A DNA stretch of 14,723 nt from positions 1 through 14,723 of the forward strand of contig DASQLD010000330.1 of NCBI GenBank assembly GCA_035630195.1, in the 5' to 3' direction. Both the position numbers and the translations under genes were made by a program. This document shows positions 7,155 through 14,546 of this stretch, in pieces (position 1 is the stretch's first letter; each line of letters starts with the position of its first letter). The notes beneath the pieces were generated by a model. The model saw only the letters and a program-made list of their open reading frames with translations. It was not told where the DNA came from and made no database searches. The DNA comes from DASQDN01 sp035630195 (GTDB taxonomy: Bacteria > Acidobacteriota > Terriglobia > Bryobacterales > Bryobacteraceae).

Positions 7155-7661
7155 TCAGATTTCCTTCCGCGCGAGCACCACGGCTCCAAGAATCGCGATC
7201 AGGATCAACAGCGAAGTGACTTCAAAGGGAAGCAGGTAGTGTGTGAACAAAGACCGCCCTATCTCCAGTCCGCCGGCCTGCGTGAAACCGCCGAACACAA
7301 CACCTTTCGTCGCGGGCAATCGGCTCTGAATCAAATAACTCATCAGTCCGATGAACGCCATGAACAGCGGGATGCCGAGATACCTCGCCACGCGCGACCG
7401 GCTGCGTCCATGCTCGGAGCCGGCGTTCAACAACATGATGGTGAAGATGAACAGCACCATAATCGCGCCGGCGTAAACAATCAGTTGCGCGGCAGCGATG
7501 AACTCAGCGCCCAGCAACAAATACAGCACCGCCAGGGCGCCCATTACGCCGACAAGTGACAACGCGCTCGAGATTGGATGCTTCTGAACAACCAGGCTGA
7601 TCGCGGAGAGCACCGCGATTCCGGCGAAGATGAAAAACAGGATAGGGTCGATAGGCGGCAT
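7155..7661 (-). CDS. nuoJ: NADH-quinone oxidoreductase subunit J
   Basis: NuoJ is a five-helix membrane subunit beside the quinone entry site, whose TM3 is thought to rearrange during coupling. The 168-residue length is normal. The signature TM3 stretch is present (FIAAAQLIVYAGAIMVLFIF, 54-73), with Tyr63 of the QLIVYAGAIMVL motif, and the C-terminal helix FEVTSLLILIAILGAVVLA is followed by a typical RKE end. The gene starts 2 bp after the nuoH stop and ends 2 bp before nuoK. nuoI, which normally lies between nuoH and nuoJ, is absent. Confidence 0.96.
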   Translation of the reverse strand: MPPIDPILFFIFAGIAVLSAISLVVQKHPISSALSLVGVMGALAVLYLLLGAEFIAAAQLIVYAGAIMVLFIFTIMLLNAGSEHGRSRSRVARYLGIPLFMAFIGLMSYLIQSRLPATKGVVFGGFTQAGGLEIGRSLFTHYLLPFEVTSLLILIAILGAVVLARKEI

Positions 7662-7663
7662 CT

Positions 7664-8860
7664 TTAGTTCGTTGTGGCCGACACGGCAAAAGCGGTAATT
7701 AGCAGATTAATGAGCGCCAGCGGGAACATGAACTTCCACGCAAACCCCATTAACTGGTCGTACCGGAAACGCGGCAGCGTACCGCGAATCCAGATGAAGA
7801 GGAACAGTAGCGCCCCAGCCTTGGCCGCAAACCAAAACAGTGGCAGCACATAAGGCTGAGCAAACGGGGCCGCGAACAACAGTCCGAGCGCGATGAAAAT
7901 GACGCCGAACACCGGCAGCGTAATACGGTCAAACGGCCGCGCAGGACTCAGCCCGTGCGAGATCGAAATCAAACCGGCGCCAATAAACAACAGAACCGGA
8001 ATCAACCACGACCCGTACTCTGTCGGAAACAACGGATGCCAGCCTCCCAGGAACAGCAGCGTCGCCACCGAGGTGACCGTAATCATATTGGCGTATTCAG
8101 CCATGAAGAACGCCGCAAACGACATCGACGAATACTCGGTATGGAAGCCAGCGACGAGCTCATTCTCAGCTTCGGGCAAATCGAACGGCACGCGATTCGT
8201 TTCCGCGAACGCGCATATTAAAAACACGATAAAGCTCAGCGCCTGCGGAAAAGGATATTGAAAGATCGTCCAGCGCGGCAAAAGCCCGAAGACGAACCCA
8301 TCCTGTAGGTTCACCATCTCGCGCAGGTTGAGCGTATTCAACATCAGCAGAGGCGCGACCAGAGCCAGCGCCATCGGCAGCTCGTAGGAAATCATCTGCG
8401 CCGCCGAACGCAAACCACCGAGCAGCGCATACTTGCTATTCGAAGCCCAGCCAGCCAGCGCAACTCCGTAAACACCAACTGACGACAGCGCGAGAATGAA
8501 CAAAATCCCGATTCCCAGATCGGTCAAGCCCATGTTAGTCTTGACACCAAAAACTTCGATCTGCGGCCCGAACGGGATCACACTGATCGAAATCAGCGCG
8601 ATCGTCACCGCAAGAAACGGAGCCAGCAGGTAGAAGAACGTATTGACGTTGGCCGGAATGAAGCCTTCCTTCGTCAGCAACTTAATAACATCGGCCAGCG
8701 GCTGCAACAACCCGTGAGGACCCACGCGATACGGACCCGGCCGCAACTGGATGTGCGCCAGAACCTTGCGCTCCACCCACTGCAGATAAGCGAGCAGAGT
8801 CAGAAAGACAGCCGCAACCAGCCCCGACTTGATCAGACTAATGACAAAGAAGTTATCCAT
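7664..8860 (-). CDS. nuoH: NADH-quinone oxidoreductase subunit H, longer than usual
   Basis: NuoH forms most of the quinone chamber and the E-channel next to NuoB and NuoD. Conserved parts include LLAYLQWVERKVLAHIQLR (22-40), RPGPYRVGPHGLLQPLAD (40-57), and the acidic block ETNRVPFDLPEAENELV (220-236) with GFHTEYSSMSF after it, which line the chamber. The end, RGTLPRFRYDQLMGFAWK (359-376) followed by the last helix, is typical. At 398 residues it is about 70 longer than E. coli NuoH (325). The excess lies between LLFLGGWHPLF (268-278) and the RGTLPR motif, where hydrophobic stretches at about 284-300 and 315-331 look like two extra membrane helices. The gene starts 14 bp after nuoG, with no strong ribosome site visible. 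Confidence 0.96.
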   Translation of the reverse strand: MDNFFVISLIKSGLVAAVFLTLLAYLQWVERKVLAHIQLRPGPYRVGPHGLLQPLADVIKLLTKEGFIPANVNTFFYLLAPFLAVTIALISISVIPFGPQIEVFGVKTNMGLTDLGIGILFILALSSVGVYGVALAGWASNSKYALLGGLRSAAQMISYELPMALALVAPLLMLNTLNLREMVNLQDGFVFGLLPRWTIFQYPFPQALSFIVFLICAFAETNRVPFDLPEAENELVAGFHTEYSSMSFAAFFMAEYANMITVTSVATLLFLGGWHPLFPTEYGSWLIPVLLFIGAGLISISHGLSPARPFDRITLPVFGVIFIALGLLFAAPFAQPYVLPLFWFAAKAGALLFLFIWIRGTLPRFRYDQLMGFAWKFMFPLALINLLITAFAVSATTN

Positions 8861-8874
8861 TGTGCAATCCGGAG

Positions 8875-10980
8875 CTATGGCGCGGTAACGCCGGAATCGT
8901 AAAGCCGAACCTTATCTTTCTCAATTACGGAATTCAACTTATGCGAATACCGGCCTAGCGAACCGGATGTAAACAGGGTGTCTCGATTCGAGCGAACCAG
9001 ATCCGGCCGCGATGCGAATGGCACGCGTCCATTCACCGGAACAGTTTGCGCAGCCCCACCGGTCATCAACACCGGCAAGGAGACATTATATCCGCGCACC
9101 GTCTTGCGAATCTCTTCAAGCACGACATCATACTTGGCCGCCAGAAAATCGCGAGCGACGCCCATTTCCTTGGCGATCAATCCGAAGATCTCGAGATCCG
9201 GCTTCGCCCCCATGGTCTTGGCCGCGCGTTTGCGTTGCTGCACTTCGCCGGTCACATTCGTAACCGTTCCGTCCTTCTCATAAGCCGACGCCGCTGGAAA
9301 CACGACATTGGCAACCCGCGCCGTCTCCGTCAGGAACATATCCTGAACCACGACAAACGCATTCGCCGATCCAAGCTGCGCGCCCGCCAGCGGATTCGCC
9401 CCAACCACCCACAAAACATCTAAGTCGGTCGCAGTTACAATCTCTGGCAAATTCAGCCCAGCTGACCCCGCCGCATGATACCCGGGACCAAGATCCGGCA
9501 GCAGACCCATGTCCGACGCGCCTCGTGAGTTCGAATAATCCACCAGGCACACATACTTCACCGGAATTCCCAGCGAATCGCCAAACGCGACCAGCCGCCG
9601 AATTCCATCGCCCTTGATCGTGTCACCGAAAACGATAACCAGTTCACCGGCAGCAGTCAATTCCCCGCGCAGCTCCTCAACTTCGTCCAACTGCGATGCA
9701 GGCGGAGCGATGCGCGTGATCCGCGCGTATTTGCGCTCCCGAACCGGACCTTCCGTTACCGTAAAGACCGACGCCTGATGATGCCGCCAGTTCGCTCGCA
9801 ATTGGAACGCGAGCATAGGATGCTGCTGCGATAAATCCGATCCGATCACCAGCGCCGCTTTAGTCTTATACAAATCTTCAACCGTCGCCAGCGCTTCGAC
9901 ACGTCCGCTCAACGCGTCGAGCAGCGTCGGCAAATCGCCCGTCCGCCGATGATCGATATTGTTCGTGTTCAGGACTTCTCGGGCAAACTTCTGCAGCCAG
10001 TAATTCTCTTCGTTCGTTGTAAAATTCGACCCGACGACCGCAAACTTGCCGTTCGCCTCGCGAACCTGCTTAAACTTGTCGGCGACATACTTCAATGCCC
10101 GCGACCAGGAGACAGCTTGAAGCTGCCCGTCGATCCGCAGCAATGGCGATTGCAGCCGCTCCGGATGCTCCGTAAAGTCGGACGCATACCGGCCCTTAAT
10201 GCAAAGGAATTCGCCGTTCACACCCGACTGATCCCGATTATTTCCGCGAATGATGTGGTCGTTGCGAACACCCAACGTGGTCTTGCAACCATCGGCGCAA
10301 TGCGTACAGATCGTGCCCGTATGGTTCATCTCCCACGGGCGCGTCACGTAACGATAGGTATCGCTGGTCAGAGCGCCAACCGGACACACATCGATACACT
10401 GGCCGCACTCGTCGCACTCGAGATGATCGCCATGGCTCGGAGCAATCTCGCTGACCACACCACGATTCACCACACCCAAAGCCCCAACGCCCAGGCCTTC
10501 ATTGCAAGCCCGAACACACCGGTAGCAAAGGATGCACCGCGGCGCATCAAAATAAACGACCGGAGAAAACTGCTTCTCATCGACATGATGCTTCACTTCG
10601 GTGAAGCGGCTTTCACCCGCCCCGTACGTGAACACCATATCCTGCAGTTCGCATTCGCCACCCTTATCGCAAACCGGACAATCGAGCGGATGATTTGTCA
10701 GCAGCAACTCGAGCATCGACTTGCGAGCCTGCACGATTACCGGCGAATCCGTTCGAACCACCATGCCTTCGCCCACAGGGAGCGTGCAGGCAGTCTGAAG
10801 CTTCGGCATCTTCTCGACTTCTACCAGGCACATGCGGCAAGCTGCCTGCAGCGAGTAGCCCTCCACGTAGCAAAACGCGGGCACTTCGATTCCCTGCTTC
10901 CGAGCCGCCTCAATAACCAGCGTGCCCGGCGCAGTCTGAATCGACCTTCCGTCGATAGTGAGATTTACCAGATCAGCCAT
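8875..10980 (-). CDS. nuoG: NADH-quinone oxidoreductase subunit G (iron-sulfur subunit)
   Basis: NuoG is the large iron-sulfur subunit of the peripheral arm, passing electrons from NuoF/NuoE towards NuoI. Residues 1-75 form a 2Fe-2S ferredoxin domain (Cys37, 48, 51, 65; N1b). Next comes the His-Cys3 set, His97, Cys101, 104 and 110 (N5). Residues 149-199 hold two CxxCxxCxxxC motifs (149/152/155/159 and 189/192/195/199): ligands for N4 plus an additional 4Fe-4S cluster that E. coli and Thermus NuoG lack. Cys225, 228, 232 and 260 form the N7 site. The rest is a catalytically inactive molybdopterin-oxidoreductase-like domain (for example VVGANPLAGAQLG and VVFPAASAYEKDGTVTNV near 590). At 701 residues it is shorter than E. 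coli (908). The start is 9 bp after nuoF; the leader is A-rich, without a Shine-Dalgarno. Confidence 0.97.
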   Translation of the reverse strand: MADLVNLTIDGRSIQTAPGTLVIEAARKQGIEVPAFCYVEGYSLQAACRMCLVEVEKMPKLQTACTLPVGEGMVVRTDSPVIVQARKSMLELLLTNHPLDCPVCDKGGECELQDMVFTYGAGESRFTEVKHHVDEKQFSPVVYFDAPRCILCYRCVRACNEGLGVGALGVVNRGVVSEIAPSHGDHLECDECGQCIDVCPVGALTSDTYRYVTRPWEMNHTGTICTHCADGCKTTLGVRNDHIIRGNNRDQSGVNGEFLCIKGRYASDFTEHPERLQSPLLRIDGQLQAVSWSRALKYVADKFKQVREANGKFAVVGSNFTTNEENYWLQKFAREVLNTNNIDHRRTGDLPTLLDALSGRVEALATVEDLYKTKAALVIGSDLSQQHPMLAFQLRANWRHHQASVFTVTEGPVRERKYARITRIAPPASQLDEVEELRGELTAAGELVIVFGDTIKGDGIRRLVAFGDSLGIPVKYVCLVDYSNSRGASDMGLLPDLGPGYHAAGSAGLNLPEIVTATDLDVLWVVGANPLAGAQLGSANAFVVVQDMFLTETARVANVVFPAASAYEKDGTVTNVTGEVQQRKRAAKTMGAKPDLEIFGLIAKEMGVARDFLAAKYDVVLEEIRKTVRGYNVSLPVLMTGGAAQTVPVNGRVPFASRPDLVRSNRDTLFTSGSLGRYSHKLNSVIEKDKVRLYDSGVTAP

Positions 10981-10989
10981 TGTGTTTTT

Positions 10990-12303
10990 TTAGACAACTT
11001 GAACAAGACGGCTCTTGTCCTCGTACGAGCCCGGCGCTACTGCCAGCTTTGCTTCAAACTCATGACGGAACTTCTCGACAAACGCAATCGTCGGCATGGC
11101 CGCTGCATCACCGAGCGGGCAGAACGTCCGCCCCAACATGTTCTTAGCGACCTCGCCAATCAAACTGATGTCGGTCGACTGCCCGTATCCTTCGTCAAAG
11201 CGCGTCAACAATTTCTTGAGCCAAGTCGTGCCTTCCCTGCACGGAATACACCAGCCGCAACTTTCATGCTGGTAGAACTTCATCGTGCGCAGCGCGACAC
11301 TGACGATATCGGTGGTCTCGTCCATGATCATCACGCCACCCGACCCCAACATGCTCCCGATCTTGGCAATACTGTCGTAGTCCATCGCCACGTCGCACTC
11401 TTCCGCGCGCAGCACCGGACAACTCGCGCCGCCGGGAACAACCGCCTTCAACTGACGGCCCTTCCAAACTCCTCCGCCGACCTCGTTGATCATGCGTAGA
11501 AGGTTGAACCCCATCGGCAGTTCGTACACACCGGGCTTGTTCACATGACCCGAGAGACAAAACAGCCGCGTCCCGCCATTCTTCGGCGTACCGAGGTCCG
11601 CAAACCACTTCCCGCCGTTTAACAGGATCGAAGGAACCGCGCAAAATGTCTCGACATTATTCAGAACGGTCGGTGACTGCCAGGCTCCCGACACCGCCGG
11701 AAATGGCGGCCGGATCCTCGGAATCCCTCGCTTGCCTTCGAGCGACTCGAGCAGCGCCGACTCTTCACCGCACTCATAAGCGCCTGCGCCCGTATGCGTG
11801 AAGCACTCGAAATCGAACCCAGTTCCGTTGATGTTCTTACCGAGCCAGCCCTTGCCATACGCCTCGGCGATGGCCCTATCCATAATCTCGATGAGATAGC
11901 GATACTCACCGCGAATATAGATGTACCCAGCCTTAGCCCCGACCGCGAGCGCCGCGATCATCATACCTTCAATGAGCTGATGCGGATCGTTCTCAATCAG
12001 GACCCGATCCTTACACGTCCCCGGCTCCGACTCGTCGGCATTCACGACGATGTACTTGGGCTTGTCGACGTTCTTCGGCACGAAGGACCACTTCATGCCC
12101 GTCGGAAAGCCCGCGCCGCCACGCCCTCGCAGGTTCGACGCCTTCACCTCATTAATGATGTCTTCGGGCGTCATCCCGACAGCCTTCATGAACGCTTTGT
12201 ATCCGTCACTCGCCAGATACGTATCGATCGAGGCCGAATTCTCAAGCTCGAAGCGCCTCGTCAGAACCTTCGTTTCGATCGGATGGGGTTCGTTGTAAAG
12301 CAT
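10990..12303 (-). CDS. nuoF: NADH-quinone oxidoreductase subunit F (NADH-binding, FMN)
   Basis: NuoF oxidises NADH at FMN and feeds electrons into the iron-sulfur chain. The 437-residue protein has every diagnostic motif: the FMN/NADH glycine loop LRGRGGAGFPTGMKW (58-72), VNADESEPGTCKDR (87-100), the nucleotide-site segment GAGAYECGEESALLESLEG (172-190) followed by GKRGIPRIRPPFPA, and the N3 4Fe-4S ligands Cys349, 352 and 355 (ESCGWCIPCREGT) with Cys395 (TFCPLGD). Length matches the family. The gene lies 3 bp after nuoE, the usual partner in the NADH-dehydrogenase module, and 9 bp before nuoG. The presence of E, F and G argues for a true NADH-oxidising complex rather than the 11-subunit ferredoxin or F420 type. 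Confidence 0.98.
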   Translation of the reverse strand: MLYNEPHPIETKVLTRRFELENSASIDTYLASDGYKAFMKAVGMTPEDIINEVKASNLRGRGGAGFPTGMKWSFVPKNVDKPKYIVVNADESEPGTCKDRVLIENDPHQLIEGMMIAALAVGAKAGYIYIRGEYRYLIEIMDRAIAEAYGKGWLGKNINGTGFDFECFTHTGAGAYECGEESALLESLEGKRGIPRIRPPFPAVSGAWQSPTVLNNVETFCAVPSILLNGGKWFADLGTPKNGGTRLFCLSGHVNKPGVYELPMGFNLLRMINEVGGGVWKGRQLKAVVPGGASCPVLRAEECDVAMDYDSIAKIGSMLGSGGVMIMDETTDIVSVALRTMKFYQHESCGWCIPCREGTTWLKKLLTRFDEGYGQSTDISLIGEVAKNMLGRTFCPLGDAAAMPTIAFVEKFRHEFEAKLAVAPGSYEDKSRLVQVV

Positions 12304-12306
12304 CGT

Positions 12307-12801
12307 CTATTGAACCTTCTGCCTCGAACTGCGCACTCCGTCGAGCAGCTTATCGAGCATGTCTGAAGTCACGTTATGGTGAAAGTCGTAATTAATCTGG
12401 ATCGCCGGCGCCCACGAACACGCGCCGATGCACTCGACTTCTTCGAGCGAAATCACACCGTCCGGCGTCACTTCGCGATGCCCAATCCCGAGCGCCTTCG
12501 AAGCATGCGCATACAACTCTTCACCGCCGCGCAACTGGCAACTGACATTCGTACACACCTGCACGTGATACTTGCCCCACACCTTCTTGTGGAGCATTGA
12601 GTAGTACCCGACAACTTCGTCCACCTGCAGTCGCGACAACCCAAGCCGCCGAGCGCACTCCTGCATCAAATCCTCAGAGATATGGCCCATTTCATCCTGG
12701 CAGTACAGCAGCATCGGGATGAGTGCCGAGCGCACGCGGCCTGGGGGATACGAATTCATCAGCTTCGTAATGCGTTGTTCGAGTTCAGGGGAGAAAGTCA
12801 T
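12307..12801 (-). CDS. nuoE: NADH-quinone oxidoreductase subunit E (2Fe-2S, thioredoxin-like)
   Basis: NuoE carries the N1a 2Fe-2S cluster beside FMN in NuoF. I place the start at ATG 12799-12801, which overlaps the nuoD stop as ATGA and gives 164 residues starting MTFSPELEQRI, the usual N-terminus. A longer frame would add 30 unnatural residues antiparallel to nothing but internal nuoD sequence. A helical N-terminal domain (about 5-70, including RSALIPMLLYCQDEMGHIS) precedes a thioredoxin-like domain with ligands Cys83 and Cys88 (VCTNVSC) and Cys124 and Cys128 (ECIGACSWAP), the canonical Cx4C and Cx3C pair. It is followed 3 bp later by nuoF. Confidence 0.97.
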   Translation of the reverse strand: MTFSPELEQRITKLMNSYPPGRVRSALIPMLLYCQDEMGHISEDLMQECARRLGLSRLQVDEVVGYYSMLHKKVWGKYHVQVCTNVSCQLRGGEELYAHASKALGIGHREVTPDGVISLEEVECIGACSWAPAIQINYDFHHNVTSDMLDKLLDGVRSSRQKVQ

Positions 12802-14039
12802 CGGTCCACATCTCCGAGAACGAAGTCCATGCTGCCCATCGACGCGATCGTATCCGCGATCAGCTTGCCTTCCACCATCGCCGGCAGGCACTGCAGATTG
12901 CCGAAACTTGGCGTCCGCATAAACACACGGTGAGGATTCGAAGATCCGTCGCTAACAACGTAATATGCAATCTCGCCCCGGGGCGATTCGCAAGCCTGGT
13001 ACGCTTCGCCTTCCGGAACCTTCATTCCTTCGGTCACGATCTTGAAGTGATGGATCAGCGCTTCCATCTGCGTCTTCATCTTTTCGCGATCGGGCAATGT
13101 CACGCGCGGAATGTCGAGCTGCCACGGTCCATCCGGCATTCCGTCGAGCGCCTGCTTTACGATCTTCGCGCTCTGCCGCATCTCTTCCATACGAACCCGA
13201 TACCGAGCCCAGACATCATTCTCCGTACGAGTCGGAACACTGAAGTCGTACTTCTCGTAGCCCGAATACGGCTCGTCTTTGCGGATGTCCCAAGGCAAAC
13301 CGGCCGCTCGGATCATCGGCCCTGTAACGCCCCAATCGAGCAGCGTTTCGAGCGGCACATAACCGACATCTTTCGTACGGATGAGCCAGATGGGATTCTT
13401 CGCCAACAGATCTTCGTACTCGTCGACCTTGTCCGAAAATGCGTCGATAAAACGCCGAACCGCCTTGTCCCAATTTCGCGGAGGCTCCAGCGCCAGACCG
13501 CCCGGACGGATATAGCTCGTCATCATCCGCTGCCCGGAGAACATCTCGAAAATGCGCAGGATGTCTTCGCGCTCGCGGAAGCAGTAAAAGAACACCGTCA
13601 TCGCGCCGATATCGAGCGCGTGCGTCCCAAGCCATACGCAGTGGCTGTTGATGCGCTGCAGTTCAGCCAGCAGCACGCGCATCATCTGCACGGCCTGCGG
13701 CATCTCGGCCTGAACGCCCAGTAATTTCTCGACGGCCAGCGCATAGACCAGATTGTTCGACATATTCGCCAAATAGTCGACACGATCGGTCAGAGGAACA
13801 ACTTGCTGCCAGGTCCGAGCCTCGCACTGCTTTTCAATTCCGGTATGAAGAAACCCGATGTCGGGATACGCCTTGGTGACCGTTTCACCGTCAAGCTCCA
13901 GCAGAACGCGAAGCACACCGTGAGTCGACGGGTGCTGCGGACCCATATTTAGGGTCATGCGCCGGCGTTCCGCGGGTCTGTGAGTATCTTCGCCCGGTTC
14001 GAGCGTTGCGGTTGGAGAATGAAGGTCGGGATCGCTCAT
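12798..14039 (-). CDS. nuoD: NADH-quinone oxidoreductase subunit D (quinone-binding, 49 kDa type)
   Basis: NuoD, related to the NiFe-hydrogenase large subunit, forms the quinone site with NuoB and NuoH. The 413-residue protein has the quinone-site loop MGPQHPSTHGVLR (32-44) with His36 and His40, Tyr89 in TDRVDYLANM (84-93), which corresponds to the quinone-contacting Tyr87 in Thermus, and the usual PDIGFLHTGIEK (59-70). It ends MDFVLGDVDR, the normal C-terminus. It is not fused to NuoC, unlike E. coli. Residues 1-27 form a polar leader; an internal Met28 is an alternative start, but the upstream ATG has better spacing to nuoC (6 bp) and fits a compact operon. The stop overlaps the nuoE start. 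NuoB, its direct partner, is not encoded in the window. Confidence 0.97.
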   Translation of the reverse strand: MSDPDLHSPTATLEPGEDTHRPAERRRMTLNMGPQHPSTHGVLRVLLELDGETVTKAYPDIGFLHTGIEKQCEARTWQQVVPLTDRVDYLANMSNNLVYALAVEKLLGVQAEMPQAVQMMRVLLAELQRINSHCVWLGTHALDIGAMTVFFYCFREREDILRIFEMFSGQRMMTSYIRPGGLALEPPRNWDKAVRRFIDAFSDKVDEYEDLLAKNPIWLIRTKDVGYVPLETLLDWGVTGPMIRAAGLPWDIRKDEPYSGYEKYDFSVPTRTENDVWARYRVRMEEMRQSAKIVKQALDGMPDGPWQLDIPRVTLPDREKMKTQMEALIHHFKIVTEGMKVPEGEAYQACESPRGEIAYYVVSDGSSNPHRVFMRTPSFGNLQCLPAMVEGKLIADTIASMGSMDFVLGDVDR

Positions 14040-14045
14040 GTTGGC

Positions 14046-14537
14046 CTATTCGTCCTTGTAGCTGTACTTATGCCCATGGACGGGGAAGTCCCTGCGCAAT
14101 GGGTGGCCATCCCAGTCATCCGGCATCATGATGCGTGTTAAATTCGGGTGATTCAGAAACCGAATCCCGAACAAATCGAAGGTCTCGCGTTCGTACCAGT
14201 TTGCGCCCACCCAAAGCGAGGTCACAGATGCGATTTCCGGCTTGTCGCCATGTAGCCGGCACTTCAACCGCACCCGTTCGCTTCTGCGCTCCATCGAGTG
14301 AAGGAAGTACACCACTTCAAAGCGGGGCTCCATGGGATACCAATCGACCCCGGTAATCGCGCTCAAACGGACGTATTTCTGATCCGTTTTCAAATAGGTG
14401 CAAACGTCGAGAATGAGAGCCGGATCAATCTCCAGCGTCAACTCGTTTAAACGGGTGGTCCCGCCTTTAATCGCATCGGTATACCGTGCGAGCAGGGCTG
14501 AGACCACAGGGATTTCGCGAACCTGATCGGAGATCAT
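14046..14537 (-). CDS. nuoC: NADH-quinone oxidoreductase subunit C (30 kDa type)
   Basis: NuoC is a structural subunit of the connecting module, docking with NuoD. The 163-residue protein has the family signature near its end: NWYERETFDLFGIRF (113-127), then NHPNLTRIMMPDDW and GHPLRRDFP. It ends shortly after, in HKYSYKDE, as is common in separate NuoC proteins. ATG at 14535-14537 starts 9 bp after the nuoA stop. The usual intervening nuoB is missing, so nuoA and nuoC are direct neighbours. Confidence 0.96.
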   Translation of the reverse strand: MISDQVREIPVVSALLARYTDAIKGGTTRLNELTLEIDPALILDVCTYLKTDQKYVRLSAITGVDWYPMEPRFEVVYFLHSMERRSERVRLKCRLHGDKPEIASVTSLWVGANWYERETFDLFGIRFLNHPNLTRIMMPDDWDGHPLRRDFPVHGHKYSYKDE

Positions 14538-14546
14538 TATTCAGAG

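Noticed and set aside
10384..10536. The two CxxCxxCxxxC motifs as a NuoI domain fused to NuoG
   Set aside because: They sit where N4 belongs between the N5 and N7 sites and lack NuoI features, so they belong to NuoG itself and do not replace NuoI.
9949..11499. A 516-codon open frame on the plus strand across nuoG and nuoF
   Set aside because: It lies antisense to two well-conserved genes and spans their junction. Its translation is Arg/His-rich with no domain, as expected of a shadow frame in GC-rich codons.
12802..12891. An upstream ATG that would extend NuoE by 30 residues
   Set aside because: The extension is Gly/Arg/Asp-rich, lies inside nuoD and is unlike NuoE. The ATGA overlap start fits the family.
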